Of a stretch of 64,000 nt of DNA, positions 32,090 to 41,561 are shown piece after piece. The notes beneath the pieces were generated by a model. That model saw only the letters and a list, made by a program, of their open reading frames with translations, was not told the DNA's origin and did not search any database. Source of the stretch: an uncultured Erysipelotrichaceae bacterium (GTDB lineage Bacteria; Bacillota_I; Bacilli_A; Erysipelotrichales; Erysipelotrichaceae); contig CALVFJ010000004.1 in the NCBI GenBank assembly GCA_944326795.1, forward strand, positions 1 through 64,000. The letters run 5' to 3'. Position 1 is the first letter of the stretch. The number at the start of each line of letters is the position of its first letter. The position numbers were made by a program, and so were the translations under genes.

Positions 32090-32098
32090 ATTATAACA
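32090..32098 (-). promoter_or_regulatory. Extended -10 promoter for scpAB-lipoprotein operon
   Basis: Minus strand TGTTATAAT, an extended -10 about 17 bases upstream of the scpA start. No clear -35. It follows the leuS terminator, so scpA needs its own promoter. Confidence 0.45.
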
Positions 32099-32113
32099 CA
32101 TTTATAACAAGTT

Positions 32114-32142
32114 GCAGAAAAAATAGTGCTTGCGCACTATTT
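32114..32142 (-). terminator. Terminator of leuS
   Basis: AATAGTGC/GCACTATT hairpin with a GCAA loop and a U run in the minus-strand transcript. The leuS stop codon is inside the stem. Confidence 0.85.
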
Positions 32143-34530
32143 GATAACGATATTTACGATCTTATTAGGAATCGAGATTATTTTAACGATATTTTTATCT
32201 GCAAGATGAGCTTTTACATTTTCAAGTTCACATGCCATTTTTTCTACTTCATCTTTAGGAAGGTCTTTAGCAACATTTAGCTTACCACGCATCTTACCAT
32301 TTACCTGTACGACAATTTCAACAAAAGCAACTTCCAGCTTAGTTTGATCGTAACTAGGCCATTTTGCGTATGTAACGGTGTCTTCTTGTGTCAAGGCATT
32401 ATACATTTCTTCACCTAAATGAGGAGCAAAACAACTAAACATCTTGATAAAGTTTATCGCATATTCACGATAGATCTTATTTTGCTTATAACACTCATTT
32501 ATAAAGATCATCATTTGGCTAATTGCTGTATTTAGATTTAAGCTTTCGATATCTTCTGTAACTTTCTTGACCGTTTGATTATAAACCAGATCCAATTGAC
32601 CATCATTTTCATCAGTTAGTTTATCCATTTCCATAAACAAACGATATACACGATCCAGCCATCTTCTTGTACCCTCTACACCTTGGGTTGACCAAGGTTT
32701 ATCTGCTTCAAGAGGTCCCATGAACATCTCATATACCCTCAAGGTATCAGCACCATATTGTTTGGTTATATCATTAGGATTTACAACAAATTCCGGATAT
32801 CTTTTGCCCATCTTAATACCATTTGCCCCTAAGATATATCCTTGATGAACTAATTTTTTGAATGGCTCTTTAGTAAATACAAGACCTTTATCATATAAAT
32901 AATTATTCCACATTCTCGAATATAGCAAATGTCCAACTGCATGCTCAGGTCCACCAACATAAAGATCAACCGGCATCCAGTGCTTTAATAATTCGGGATC
33001 GGCAAACATCTTGTCATTTTGAGGATCGATATACCTTAAATAATACCAAGAGCTACCAGCTGAACCCGGCATCGTATTAGTTTCACGCTTGCCATTTTGG
33101 CCATGATATTGGATATTGACCCAATCAGTAGCTTTTTCAAGCGGAGATCCTAACGGCGTTGGACGATAATCCTCAAGTTCTGGTAAAACCAATGGTAACT
33201 CATCATCAGCCAAAGCAACGCTAGTGCCATCTTCTAAATGCACGATTGGAATTGGTTCGCCCCAATAACGCTGACGAGCAAAAATCCATTCCCTTAATCG
33301 ATAATTAACTTTTTTACTGCCGCATTTATGTTCTTCAAGCCATTTGATCATGGTTTCAATGGCTTCTTCTTTGCCCATATCATTTAAAAATTCTGAGTTG
33401 ATATGTGGGCCATCTTCAGTATATGCGGCATGTTCAATATCGCCGCCTGCTAAAACAGGAATGATATCAATTCCAAATTTTTTGGCAAATTCATAGTCGC
33501 GTTCATCATGCGCAGGTACAGCCATGATTGCTCCTGTTCCATAGCTTGCCAAAACATAATCACTGATCCAGATAGGTATTTTTTTACCATTTACTGGATT
33601 TATGGCATATGCACCTGTAAAAACACCTGTCTTTGTTTTATTCAGTTCTGTTCTTTCAAATTCTGATTTACAAGCACACGCTTGACAGTAATCATCAACT
33701 TGATTTTTTTGTTGAGCTGTAGTTATTTTTTTTACCAAAGCATGTTCTGGTGCCAATACGCAATATGTTGCGCCAAATAATGTATCGCATCTGGTGGTGA
33801 ATACCGTAAATTTATCATCATAGCCATCAACCTTAAAATCTACATGAGCTCCATAGGAACGGCCGATCCAGTTCCTTTGAATTTCTTTCGTACTTTCAGG
33901 CCAATCAATATCATCAAGATTTTCCAATAGCTTATCAGCATATTTGCAGATATCAATTACCCATTGTTTCATATTTTTACGTACTACAGGATATCCGCCT
34001 CTTTCACTTTTACCGTTTATTACTTCATCATTAGCTAGAACCGTCTGTAATTCTTCACACCAATTAACTGGTACATCGACATATTTAGCCAAGCCATCAT
34101 TATATAATTGCTTAAATATCCATTGGGTCCATTTATAATACTTTGGATCACAAGTACTTATTTCTTTTGACCAATCAAACGAAAAGCCTAGCATCTTTAA
34201 TTGTTTTTTAAACGTTTCGATATTTTTTAAAGTAAATTGTTCTGGATGATTTCCGGTCTGTATAGCATATTGTTCCGCAGGTAGACCAAAAGAATCGAAC
34301 CCCATTGGATGCAAGACATTAAAGCCTTGCATTCTTTTCATACGACATATGATATCCGTTGCCGTATATCCCTCTGGATGACCAGCATGCAATCCTACTC
34401 CTGAAGGATATGGAAACATATCCAATGCATAATATTTAGGTTTAGAAAAATCATAAACATCTGTTTTGAATGTTTCGTTTGCTTCCCAATATTCTTGCCA
34501 TTTTTTTTCTACTTTAGCATGATCATACAT
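32137..34530 (-). CDS. leuS: Leucyl-tRNA synthetase
   Basis: Charges tRNA-Leu with leucine. 797 aa. HIGH-type motif [16 protein letters not shown]; the KMSKS loop reads [14 protein letters not shown], a KMGKR variant; the editing domain lies between them ([16 protein letters not shown]); the C-terminal end [11 protein letters not shown] is typical. Under T-box control, which fits a synthetase gene. Confidence 0.97.
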   Translation of the reverse strand: MYDHAKVEKKWQEYWEANETFKTDVYDFSKPKYYALDMFPYPSGVGLHAGHPEGYTATDIICRMKRMQGFNVLHPMGFDSFGLPAEQYAIQTGNHPEQFTLKNIETFKKQLKMLGFSFDWSKEISTCDPKYYKWTQWIFKQLYNDGLAKYVDVPVNWCEELQTVLANDEVINGKSERGGYPVVRKNMKQWVIDICKYADKLLENLDDIDWPESTKEIQRNWIGRSYGAHVDFKVDGYDDKFTVFTTRCDTLFGATYCVLAPEHALVKKITTAQQKNQVDDYCQACACKSEFERTELNKTKTGVFTGAYAINPVNGKKIPIWISDYVLASYGTGAIMAVPAHDERDYEFAKKFGIDIIPVLAGGDIEHAAYTEDGPHINSEFLNDMGKEEAIETMIKWLEEHKCGSKKVNYRLREWIFARQRYWGEPIPIVHLEDGTSVALADDELPLVLPELEDYRPTPLGSPLEKATDWVNIQYHGQNGKRETNTMPGSAGSSWYYLRYIDPQNDKMFADPELLKHWMPVDLYVGGPEHAVGHLLYSRMWNNYLYDKGLVFTKEPFKKLVHQGYILGANGIKMGKRYPEFVVNPNDITKQYGADTLRVYEMFMGPLEADKPWSTQGVEGTRRWLDRVYRLFMEMDKLTDENDGQLDLVYNQTVKKVTEDIESLNLNTAISQMMIFINECYKQNKIYREYAINFIKMFSCFAPHLGEEMYNALTQEDTVTYAKWPSYDQTKLEVAFVEIVVQVNGKMRGKLNVAKDLPKDEVEKMACELENVKAHLADKNIVKIISIPNKIVNIVIK

Positions 34531-34551
34531 AAATTTATCTCCTTGAATAAT

Positions 34552-34580
34552 AAAAAAAGTCCTTCATATAAGGACGTAAT
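34552..34580 (-). terminator. T-box terminator before leuS
   Basis: GTCCTT/AAGGAC stem with ATAT(G) loop, followed by seven U in the minus-strand transcript. It competes with the antiterminator formed by the T-box sequence. Confidence 0.85.
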
Positions 34581-34750
34581 ATACGCGGTACCACCTTAAT
34601 TCACTTAGCGTGCTCTTTTATATCCTTTAAGGCAGAATGTACCACTTACGCTCCTTTGACAAGTTCATAGCTTTATGATTACCATGTTCCATCACCCCAT
34701 GGCTTTCTATATATCTTCTGGCTACTACTGCTTCAAGATCATCACGATAA
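34559..34750 (-). ncRNA. T-box leader, leucine-specific
   Basis: The 14-base T-box (34584-34597) reads AAGGTGGTACCGCG on the transcript. Its UGGU can pair with the ACCA end of tRNA-Leu. In stem I, GUAGC/GCUAU sits above a specifier loop with GAACUUG on the 3' side (34660-34666); both CUU and UUG, its two possible readings, are leucine codons. Uncharged tRNA-Leu should favour readthrough into leuS. The 318 bases between leuS and the next gene are filled by this leader and two divergent promoters. Confidence 0.9.
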
Positions 34751-34754
34751 GTAA

Positions 34755-34782
34755 ATGATACCAAATTATCTAAAAAAGTCAA
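34755..34782 (-). promoter_or_regulatory. Promoter of the leuS T-box transcript
   Basis: Minus strand TTGACT, 16-base spacer, TATCAT, just ahead of stem I. Confidence 0.6.
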
Positions 34783-34792
34783 TTAAAAATCA

Positions 34793-34821
34793 TTGATTTC
34801 AGCTGATTAAACTAGTAATAT
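34793..34821 (+). promoter_or_regulatory. Promoter of the hemolysin-III-type gene
   Basis: TTGATT, 17-base spacer, TAATAT. Predicted transcription start is near 34828, which favours the ATG at 34849 over the one at 34828. Confidence 0.6.
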
Positions 34822-34848
34822 TAAACCATGAATGAAAGAAGTGATTTT

Positions 34849-35499
34849 ATGTATGTTTATTTTAAAAATGCTAGGGATCCGATAAGTTCTTATACCCATT
34901 TTTTAGGAGCTATAATGGGGTTGGCACTTATTATCATCTTCCTTTTAAAAGGACTCATCGATCAAGCTAGTTCATCGTGTATCATTGGTGCCATGATCTT
35001 TGCCATTAGCATCATCATGCTTTATAGCGCAAGTTCGTACTATCACTTTATTCCTTCTAAAGATAAGCACTTTACCTTATTTAGGAAGCTTGATCATTCC
35101 ATGATCTATGTCCTTATTGCTGGTAGTTATACGCCTGTTTGCTTAAAATTTTTAAGCTTCACCCATGCTTTTACCTTTCTTTTCGTAATTTGGGGAATAG
35201 CATTGATCGGCATTATTTTAAAGATATGTTGGTTAAATAGTCCTAGGATCCTATATACATTGCTATATTTATTGATGGGATGGGCTGTTATATTTGATTT
35301 TAAAAGCTTTGCGATCATGCCAGAAAATTGCTTGCTTTTGATAACAATAGGTGGCATTGCATACACAGTTGGTGGTATAATTTATATAATAAAAAAACCA
35401 AACCTTACAAGAGAATGGAGCTTCCATGAATTGTTCCATGTATTTATTCTAATTGGAACACTATTTCATGCAATTGCCTGTTTCATTTATATGGTTTAG
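34849..35499 (+). CDS. TrhA/hemolysin III family (PAQR) membrane protein
   Basis: Seven-helix membrane protein of about 216 aa. Metal-site residues: YYHFIPSKDKHFTLFRKLDHSMIY with the conserved Ser/His/Asp pattern near the start, and HELFHVFILIGTLFHAIACF with the C-terminal HxxxH. The family is linked to membrane fluidity homeostasis; the hemolysin name is historical. The chosen ATG has AGAAGTG upstream. Probably leads an operon with degV and the radical-SAM gene. Confidence 0.88.
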   Translation: MYVYFKNARDPISSYTHFLGAIMGLALIIIFLLKGLIDQASSSCIIGAMIFAISIIMLYSASSYYHFIPSKDKHFTLFRKLDHSMIYVLIAGSYTPVCLKFLSFTHAFTFLFVIWGIALIGIILKICWLNSPRILYTLLYLLMGWAVIFDFKSFAIMPENCLLLITIGGIAYTVGGIIYIIKKPNLTREWSFHELFHVFILIGTLFHAIACFIYMV

Positions 35500-35513
35500 A
35501 AAGTGAGCTGACA

Positions 35514-36341
35514 ATGATTAAATTAATTACTGATACTTCTTGCTTATTTTCTGTTGAGCAAGCAAAAAAGATGGGTTTCATCGTAAATCCGTTATCTGTA
35601 GCCATCAATGGCAAGACATATCGTGAATTTGAAGAAATAAATTCACATGAATTTATTGAAATGATCAATAAAGGGGCAATGCCAACAAGCTCCCAACCAG
35701 CTATGGGTGAGATTTTAGAAAGTATTGAAGCAAATATCGATGATGATATCATCTTATTATCTATGGCAGATGGTTTAAGCGGTACCTATAATACATGTTT
35801 AAGTGCTGCTTCCCATTTTGAAAATGCTAAAATACATGTTATCAATAGCAAGACCTTATGCGGTCCACATCAATATTTAGTGGAGATGATCTTAAAGATG
35901 ATCAAAGGCAATTCTTCCCTACAAGATATTCTTGATGCTATTCAAAATAAGATAGAAACGATCGAATCATTTTTAATGCCAGCTGATTTTAATTATCTAA
36001 AACGGGGAGGACGCTGTACACCTTTAGCAGCTGCTTTAGGTGGCTTATTAAAAATTCAACCTATTGTATGCCAAACCAAAGATGGAAAACGTTTGGATAA
36101 ATTTGCCACTTGTCGATCTTTTGATCTAGCAGTAAAAAAATTAGTTTCTTATTATGAAGGAAAACTAAATAACCATATATTATATATATCTCATGCTTTT
36201 TGTTTAGAAAAAGCGCAAAAGGTCAAGCTAATGTTTGAAGCCAAATACAAAGGATTAGATATTAGGATCTTAGATCTATCATGTGCTTTTATTACTCAAG
36301 GTGGGCCTGGTTGCGTTGCGGTACAGACTGTGGCTAAATAG
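35514..36341 (+). CDS. DegV family fatty-acid-binding protein
   Basis: Cytosolic lipid-binding protein of 275 aa. Landmarks: KLITDTSCLFSVEQAKKMG (ITDT motif), TSSQPAMGEI, SMADGLSGTYNTCLSA and LKRGGRCTPLAAALGGLLKIQPI. DegV-type proteins present fatty acids to fatty acid kinase FakA (known for FakB); no fakA is visible here. Follows the TrhA-type gene by 14 bases. Confidence 0.92.
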   Translation: MIKLITDTSCLFSVEQAKKMGFIVNPLSVAINGKTYREFEEINSHEFIEMINKGAMPTSSQPAMGEILESIEANIDDDIILLSMADGLSGTYNTCLSAASHFENAKIHVINSKTLCGPHQYLVEMILKMIKGNSSLQDILDAIQNKIETIESFLMPADFNYLKRGGRCTPLAAALGGLLKIQPIVCQTKDGKRLDKFATCRSFDLAVKKLVSYYEGKLNNHILYISHAFCLEKAQKVKLMFEAKYKGLDIRILDLSCAFITQGGPGCVAVQTVAK

Positions 36342-36343
36342 TT

Positions 36344-37285
36344 ATGGACAATCCATTTAAGTACTCTGACGATAATAAACGTTATCATACTTTCAATTAT
36401 TATCTACGTCACCATTATGGAAAAAAGGTATATAAAGTCCCATTAGACGCTCATTTTTCGTGTCCTAATCGCGATGGAACATGTGGTTATGGCGGATGCA
36501 TCTTCTGTTCATCACGCGGTTCTGGAGAATTTACAGCCTCCAATATTTTAGATATCATCAAACAGTTTGAAACAAATCGACAGATGATGGAAGCTAAATG
36601 GCCAAATAGTTTGGCCATTCCTTATTTTCAAGCTTATAGCAATACATATGGTCCTTTAGAAAAGATCAAACAGTGCGTTGAGCCTTTTATCGGTTATCCT
36701 GATGTTTGTGCAATTGCAATCGCCACTAGACCAGATTGTTTAGATGATGAGAAAATAGCTTATCTTAACAGCTTAACCAAATATCTAGATATATATATTG
36801 AGCTAGGTTTACAGTCATCCAATGATGATACCGCTAAATTAATCAATCGTGGTCATGATTTTGCATGTCTACAAAATTGTGTAAAAAAACTAAATTCTAC
36901 ATCTTTAAAGACCGTCATCCATATCATCAATGGTTTACCTAATGAAACTATTGATGATATGATGAAAACCATTAATGATGTAAATGAATTGTCGATTTTT
37001 GGTATCAAGATCCATATGCTCCATATCAGCAAAGATACTGTATTAGCAAATATGTATCGAAGACAGCCTTGGGATATCATGGATTTAGGTGAGTATGTTG
37101 ACATTGTTATCAAGCAGCTTGAACATCTATCAGCAAATATCGTTATCGAAAGATTGACTGGTGATCCGATCAAAGATGAACTAATAGCCCCTAGATGGGT
37201 GCTTAATAAAACCCAAGTATTAAATGAAATCGATAAAAAAATGGCTCATCTTGATACATATCAAGGTAAAGCCATAAATAACTAG
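36344..37285 (+). CDS. TIGR01212-family radical SAM protein (YhcC-like)
   Basis: Radical SAM enzyme of unknown reaction. 313 aa. Its [4Fe-4S] Cys are in SCPNRDGTCGYGGCIFC, the unusual long-spaced motif of this family, followed by YFQAYSNTYGPLEKIK and ELGLQSSNDDTAKLINRGH. Two bases after degV. It should need Fe-S clusters from SUF. Terminator follows. Confidence 0.93.
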   Translation: MDNPFKYSDDNKRYHTFNYYLRHHYGKKVYKVPLDAHFSCPNRDGTCGYGGCIFCSSRGSGEFTASNILDIIKQFETNRQMMEAKWPNSLAIPYFQAYSNTYGPLEKIKQCVEPFIGYPDVCAIAIATRPDCLDDEKIAYLNSLTKYLDIYIELGLQSSNDDTAKLINRGHDFACLQNCVKKLNSTSLKTVIHIINGLPNETIDDMMKTINDVNELSIFGIKIHMLHISKDTVLANMYRRQPWDIMDLGEYVDIVIKQLEHLSANIVIERLTGDPIKDELIAPRWVLNKTQVLNEIDKKMAHLDTYQGKAINN

Positions 37286-37305
37286 GACCATTGGTCCTTT
37301 TTATT
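37284..37305 (+). terminator. Terminator of the TrhA-degV-radical SAM operon
   Basis: AGGACC/GGTCCT hairpin with a short loop, then TTTTTATTTT. Confidence 0.8.
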
Positions 37306-38068
37306 TTATCAAGCCTTTGAGATTTGCAACGATATAAGTTGGACGAATATTCAAGCGATAACAATCTTCCATATTATGAATCCCTGTCGTTACCAATACG
37401 GTTTCGATCTGTGCATTGATTCCCATTTGAATATCTGTTTCCAGATTATCTCCTACGATGATCACATCATCCTTAGCTACATTAGCATAGCGCAAAGCTT
37501 GTTCGATCATCACATGATGAGGCTTCCCGATTTTTATCGCCTCTTGTTGACTGGCATATTCAAACATTTTTACAACGCTGCCATTTCCAATGTTTTCCCC
37601 CTGTTCACTAGGCAATATCCTATCATCATTGGTACCAACCAGCTTTGCTCCATGTACCAAAGACCTTAAGACTAAGCTATAATCTTGATAACTAGCATTG
37701 CGATCAAGACCTACAAAAATAAAATCTGGTTGCTTTGAATCAAATATAAAATTATTTTCGATCAAAGCTTCATACATTCCCTTTTCACCAATAAAATTTA
37801 CCCTTCTTTTGGTGGGATATGTAGATGCAATATAATCGCTAGCAGCCATTGCACTAGTATAAAACATTTCTGGCCGAATACCTTCAAACCCCATCTTTAA
37901 CATATGATTAGCAGCCTGTGCTTGGGTCCGACATGAATTATTGGTTAAAAAAATAAATCCAATATCATTGTTTAACAAATAATCAATAAAAGCTTTTGCA
38001 CCTTTGATACGTTGTGTCCCCAAATACATCGTGCCATCTAAATCAATCATATAAAATTTATTTTTCAT
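37301..38068 (-). CDS. HAD-superfamily hydrolase, subfamily IIA (NagD-like)
   Basis: Sugar- or nucleotide-phosphate phosphatase of 255 aa. HAD motif I MIDLDGTMYLG, motif II FLTNNSC, Lys and cap region, then GKPHHVMIEQAL and motif IV VGDNLETDIQMG. The substrate cannot be inferred. Single gene, divergent from the metallophosphoesterase. Confidence 0.92.
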   Translation of the reverse strand: MKNKFYMIDLDGTMYLGTQRIKGAKAFIDYLLNNDIGFIFLTNNSCRTQAQAANHMLKMGFEGIRPEMFYTSAMAASDYIASTYPTKRRVNFIGEKGMYEALIENNFIFDSKQPDFIFVGLDRNASYQDYSLVLRSLVHGAKLVGTNDDRILPSEQGENIGNGSVVKMFEYASQQEAIKIGKPHHVMIEQALRYANVAKDDVIIVGDNLETDIQMGINAQIETVLVTTGIHNMEDCYRLNIRPTYIVANLKGLIK

Positions 38069-38124
38069 AAGCTACCTCATGTATAATATAGTATAATATA
38101 ATAGTTTTAATTACTAGGAGTATT

Positions 38125-38985
38125 ATGAGCGTTTTAAAAAAAATTATTATTATCTTACTGATTCTTACGATATTGATCATCAGCTTGGTGTATGACTCAT
38201 TATATGTTGCTCCAAGTCGTTTTCAAGTACGCTATGAAACCCTAAGTGACGTTAAGATTCCTGAACAGCTTAATGATCTTAATATCATCTATTTTTCAGA
38301 TTTACATTATGGAACCAACATGTGTGGTGAACGTTTGCAGAAACTTATTGAGCTGATCAACAACTGTGCTCCCGATATCGTATTATTTGGCGGGGACCTA
38401 ATCAGCGATCAACAATATGACCAAAGCCAAATAGATGAGTTAACTTCCTCGCTTGCAGCGATTGAAGCACGTTTAGGAAAATTTGCCGTATTAGGAGAAT
38501 ACGATCATCAGCAGCTCAATCTGGTAAATCAAATACTTGTGGATAGTGATTTTGAAATTCTTTCTAATAAAGCATTAAAAATTCGAAACACTGGCTCACA
38601 AGCCATAACTTTGATTGGCATAGACTGTAGCATCGGCGGATATAATAACGAGGAAGCTGCTTTTGCTGATGTTGGTCCTAACAGCTATAATATTGTTATC
38701 GCTCATACTCCTGATACCGTATTAAATCTGCCAAGCGATCGCACCGATTATTTTATTGCCGGACATACCCATGGCGGTCAAGTTAATTATTTATTTGGGA
38801 CGACCTACGATGTCGAGCAGGCTGATCTTGCTTTAAGCGGAAAACATAATGTTAATGATAGCTATACCTTAGATATATCAAATGGTGTAGGTAGCATTGG
38901 ATCAGATGCACGTTTTCTTTCCTATCCTGAGATCGTGCTATATCGTCTAGTACATCAAGAAGAGCAATCTAACCAAACAAATTAA
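38125..38985 (+). CDS. Membrane-anchored metallophosphoesterase (YkuE/YaeI-like)
   Basis: Calcineurin-like phosphoesterase of 286 aa with an N-terminal membrane anchor (about 5-27). Metal-site motifs: FSDLHYG, FGGDLISD, VIAHTPD and AGHTHGGQVN. The block normally reading GNHD/GNHE is LGEYDHQ, so the usual Asn and His are absent or moved. A related enzyme, YkuE, is known as a cell-wall metallophosphatase; the role here is unknown. TAATACTAGGAG-type site before the ATG. Confidence 0.88.
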   Translation: MSVLKKIIIILLILTILIISLVYDSLYVAPSRFQVRYETLSDVKIPEQLNDLNIIYFSDLHYGTNMCGERLQKLIELINNCAPDIVLFGGDLISDQQYDQSQIDELTSSLAAIEARLGKFAVLGEYDHQQLNLVNQILVDSDFEILSNKALKIRNTGSQAITLIGIDCSIGGYNNEEAAFADVGPNSYNIVIAHTPDTVLNLPSDRTDYFIAGHTHGGQVNYLFGTTYDVEQADLALSGKHNVNDSYTLDISNGVGSIGSDARFLSYPEIVLYRLVHQEEQSNQTN

Positions 38986-39017
38986 AAACCGGCCATCTAG
39001 GTCGGTTAAAATTTTTT
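38983..39017. terminator. Bidirectional terminator, metallophosphoesterase / thiI operon
   Basis: AACCGGCC/GGTCGGTT hairpin with A residues on the left and a T run on the right, between convergent genes. The stop codon of the small gene overlaps its right side. Confidence 0.8.
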
Positions 39018-39245
39018 TATCAACTGTTTAATGATTTTTTGACGATCTTTTCCTGGTAAGCTATTTTGCAATCTAGCAATCAAATCATAAATAACTAATT
39101 TTTGATTTTCTGTAATGCTATCTTTTTTTTGTACGATCAAACCTAATTCCATCAAAGCTTGATGAAATCTAGTTTCATCATTGATATTTGAGTTAATTAC
39201 TTTTTCTACTTTTGCAGCAAACGCTTTATCTTTTTTCCTAAACAT
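39006..39245 (-). CDS. Small conserved-looking protein, unknown function
   Basis: Unrecognised protein of 79 aa, basic and predicted all-helical (FRKKDKAFAAKVEKVINSN..., ending KIIKQLIKKF), with no signal peptide, Cys or membrane segment. It follows thiI by 8 bases with an SD (AGGAGA) in that gap and ends at the operon terminator, so it is very likely translated. Whether it helps ThiI or EzrA is not known. Confidence 0.7.
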   Translation of the reverse strand: MFRKKDKAFAAKVEKVINSNINDETRFHQALMELGLIVQKKDSITENQKLVIYDLIARLQNSLPGKDRQKIIKQLIKKF

Positions 39246-39253
39246 AACTTCTC

Positions 39254-40441
39254 CTACAAGAAATCCTCTTCTACCTCATTCATATTAACACATATAGTTT
39301 CTACTGTGTCAATACATTCTTGGATATAAGCTTGATAATCAAAACGATTTTCTAATTCTTGAGCTTTATGAACGCTTGGTTTTGTTACAGGATTCTTTGG
39401 ATCAAAGATAGTACAGCAATCCTCATAAGGAAGGATCGATGTTTCATATGTAGATATCTTTTTAGCTAAGTTAATTATTTCCTCTTTATCATAGGTAACC
39501 AAAGGACGAATGATCGGAAAATTAGTTACTTCATTGATACATTGTACGCTTTCCAGGGTTTGTGATGCAACTTGTCCAAGACTTTCACCCGTGCTAATTG
39601 CCAAGCAATGCTGTTTAACAGCAATTTCTTTAGCTATTCTCATCATCATCCTTCGCATTATCGTTATGGCATAAGCGTCATGGCAATGCTCATAGATGGC
39701 TTTTTGTAAAGCCGTAAAATTAATGATATGAACTTTCATCGTACCACCTTGATATTTACTGATGATCTTTGCCAGCGATAATACTTTATCTCTAGCCATG
39801 TTTGAAGTATATGGCGGTGCTGCAAAGTGAATAGCCTCGCAAGCAATTCCTCTTTTCATCATCAAATATCCAGCTACTGGTGAATCAATACCTCCCGATA
39901 ACAACATTAAAGACTTACCATTTATGCCTGTTGGATAACCATGAGCACCTTCGATCTTGTTGCAAGTTATATATGTACCATCTTCAAATACCTCAATATA
40001 TATTTTGAAATCAGGTTCATGAACATCTACTTTATGATCGGTTTCTTTTAATATCTTCGTTGCTACCATACGATTTATTTGATCAGAGACATAAGGAAAA
40101 CTTTTATCATTCCTTCTTGCAATGACCTTAAAAGTACCGCTTTGCTGTAAACTAGCTTGATAACAAGCTTCTATGATCATATCAATATTACTATCCACTT
40201 TTTGCGTAAATGAAAAAGAACTGATGCCAAAAATATCTTTTAAGCGTGATTCAATAACTTTTGGATCGTTATCATTTAATTTGATGTATATTCTTTCATA
40301 TGTCTGACGATATTCCAAATTATCTAAATCATCTAAACTGGTTTTTATATTATTCAATAATTTAGTAACGAAAAGTTTCCGATTTTTCCCTTTGGTACTA
40401 AGTTCGCCATATCTAATCAATACAGTATCATATTTAATCAT
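39254..40441 (-). CDS. thiI: tRNA 4-thiouridine synthetase ThiI
   Basis: Adenylates U8 of tRNA and inserts sulfur. 395 aa. N-terminal NFLD and THUMP domains (starts VLIRYGELSTKGKNRKLF), then the PP-loop ATPase SGGIDSPVAGYLM. There is no C-terminal rhodanese domain, as in other Firmicutes, so sulfur comes straight from the desulfurase encoded just upstream. Its ATG overlaps the desulfurase stop. Confidence 0.95.
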   Translation of the reverse strand: MIKYDTVLIRYGELSTKGKNRKLFVTKLLNNIKTSLDDLDNLEYRQTYERIYIKLNDNDPKVIESRLKDIFGISSFSFTQKVDSNIDMIIEACYQASLQQSGTFKVIARRNDKSFPYVSDQINRMVATKILKETDHKVDVHEPDFKIYIEVFEDGTYITCNKIEGAHGYPTGINGKSLMLLSGGIDSPVAGYLMMKRGIACEAIHFAAPPYTSNMARDKVLSLAKIISKYQGGTMKVHIINFTALQKAIYEHCHDAYAITIMRRMMMRIAKEIAVKQHCLAISTGESLGQVASQTLESVQCINEVTNFPIIRPLVTYDKEEIINLAKKISTYETSILPYEDCCTIFDPKNPVTKPSVHKAQELENRFDYQAYIQECIDTVETICVNMNEVEEDFL

Positions 40442-41561
40442 AAATTTTAATAATCTCCTTCAGGTTATCAATAAAATAGTCAAGATCCTCAAATGTTGTA
40501 TGATGATCAAAACTTACTCTTAGGCTATGTATGATCCGTTGATGATCATAACCTAAACTTTCTAGGACATGTGAAGCCTGTTGCTTAGAATGACATGTGC
40601 TTAAAGCGCTGACCATGATCCCTCTTGCATTCAAGGCGTTAAGCATTACTTCACTAGTTAAGGTACTACAGGAAAAATTGATGATCGTCGGTACGCTTGG
40701 TTCTAAGCTATTAATCGTTATTTGGGGAATATTTTGAAGCGCTACTAAAAGATGATCATGCAAATTGATCATCTTCTCTTGATAGCGTTCTTGATTTTCT
40801 AAAGCTAAGCGCAATGTCTTAGCAAATAAGATGTTAACCAAAGCATTGCTAGTGCCACCACGCAGATTTTGTTCCTGCTGTCCCCCATTGATCAAAGGCA
40901 ATAATTCTACATGTTTCTTTTTTATTAATATTCCGCTGCCTTTTATACCTTCGATCTTATGAGCTGAAAAACTTGCAAGATCGATATCATTTAAAATGAT
41001 CGGCATCTTTCCTAAAGCTTGGGTCTGATCGACATGCATAAAGGCATTGCTCTCATATTTAACTATTTTAGCAATCTCTTCAACTGGATTTATCGCACCA
41101 ATTTCATTGTTTACATGCATGATGCTGACTAATATCGTATCATCACGCAAAAGTTCTTGGACCATTTTTGCCGTAATGATCCCATGTTCATTAGGCTTTA
41201 GATATGTCACCTCAAAACCAAAACTAGTTTCTAATTGTTTCATGGCATTTAAAACACTGGCATGTTCATAAGCTGAAGTTATGATATGTTTGCCTTGGGC
41301 TTGATAGCACAAAGCAAGACCCTTAATTGCCAAGCTATTAGCTTCCGATGCTCCGCTGGTAAAAATAATTTCATCAGCTTTTACGTTAAATAAATTTGCT
41401 GTAACTTCTCGGCTTTTTTCCATCATTTTTTTTATTTTGGTCGCATTGTCATATAATGCATCAACATTATAATATTCATCTTTTAAAAGATTGGTATAAG
41501 CCGCCAAAACTTCTGGATGGATCTTCGTTGTGCTAGCACAATCTAGATATAACTTACGCAC
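40434..41561 (-). CDS. Cysteine desulfurase, NifS/IscS-like, thiI partner
   Basis: PLP-dependent desulfurase of 375 aa. YLDCASTTKIHPEV at the N-terminus, PLP lysine in SFSAHKIEGIKGSGILI, catalytic Cys in ALSTCHSKQQAS. Distinct from SufS and adjacent to thiI, matching the dedicated NifZ-ThiI pair of Bacillus for tRNA thiolation. It begins with GTG inside the ezrA stop region; GGAG lies ten bases upstream. Confidence 0.92.
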   Translation of the reverse strand: MRKLYLDCASTTKIHPEVLAAYTNLLKDEYYNVDALYDNATKIKKMMEKSREVTANLFNVKADEIIFTSGASEANSLAIKGLALCYQAQGKHIITSAYEHASVLNAMKQLETSFGFEVTYLKPNEHGIITAKMVQELLRDDTILVSIMHVNNEIGAINPVEEIAKIVKYESNAFMHVDQTQALGKMPIILNDIDLASFSAHKIEGIKGSGILIKKKHVELLPLINGGQQEQNLRGGTSNALVNILFAKTLRLALENQERYQEKMINLHDHLLVALQNIPQITINSLEPSVPTIINFSCSTLTSEVMLNALNARGIMVSALSTCHSKQQASHVLESLGYDHQRIIHSLRVSFDHHTTFEDLDYFIDNLKEIIKIYD

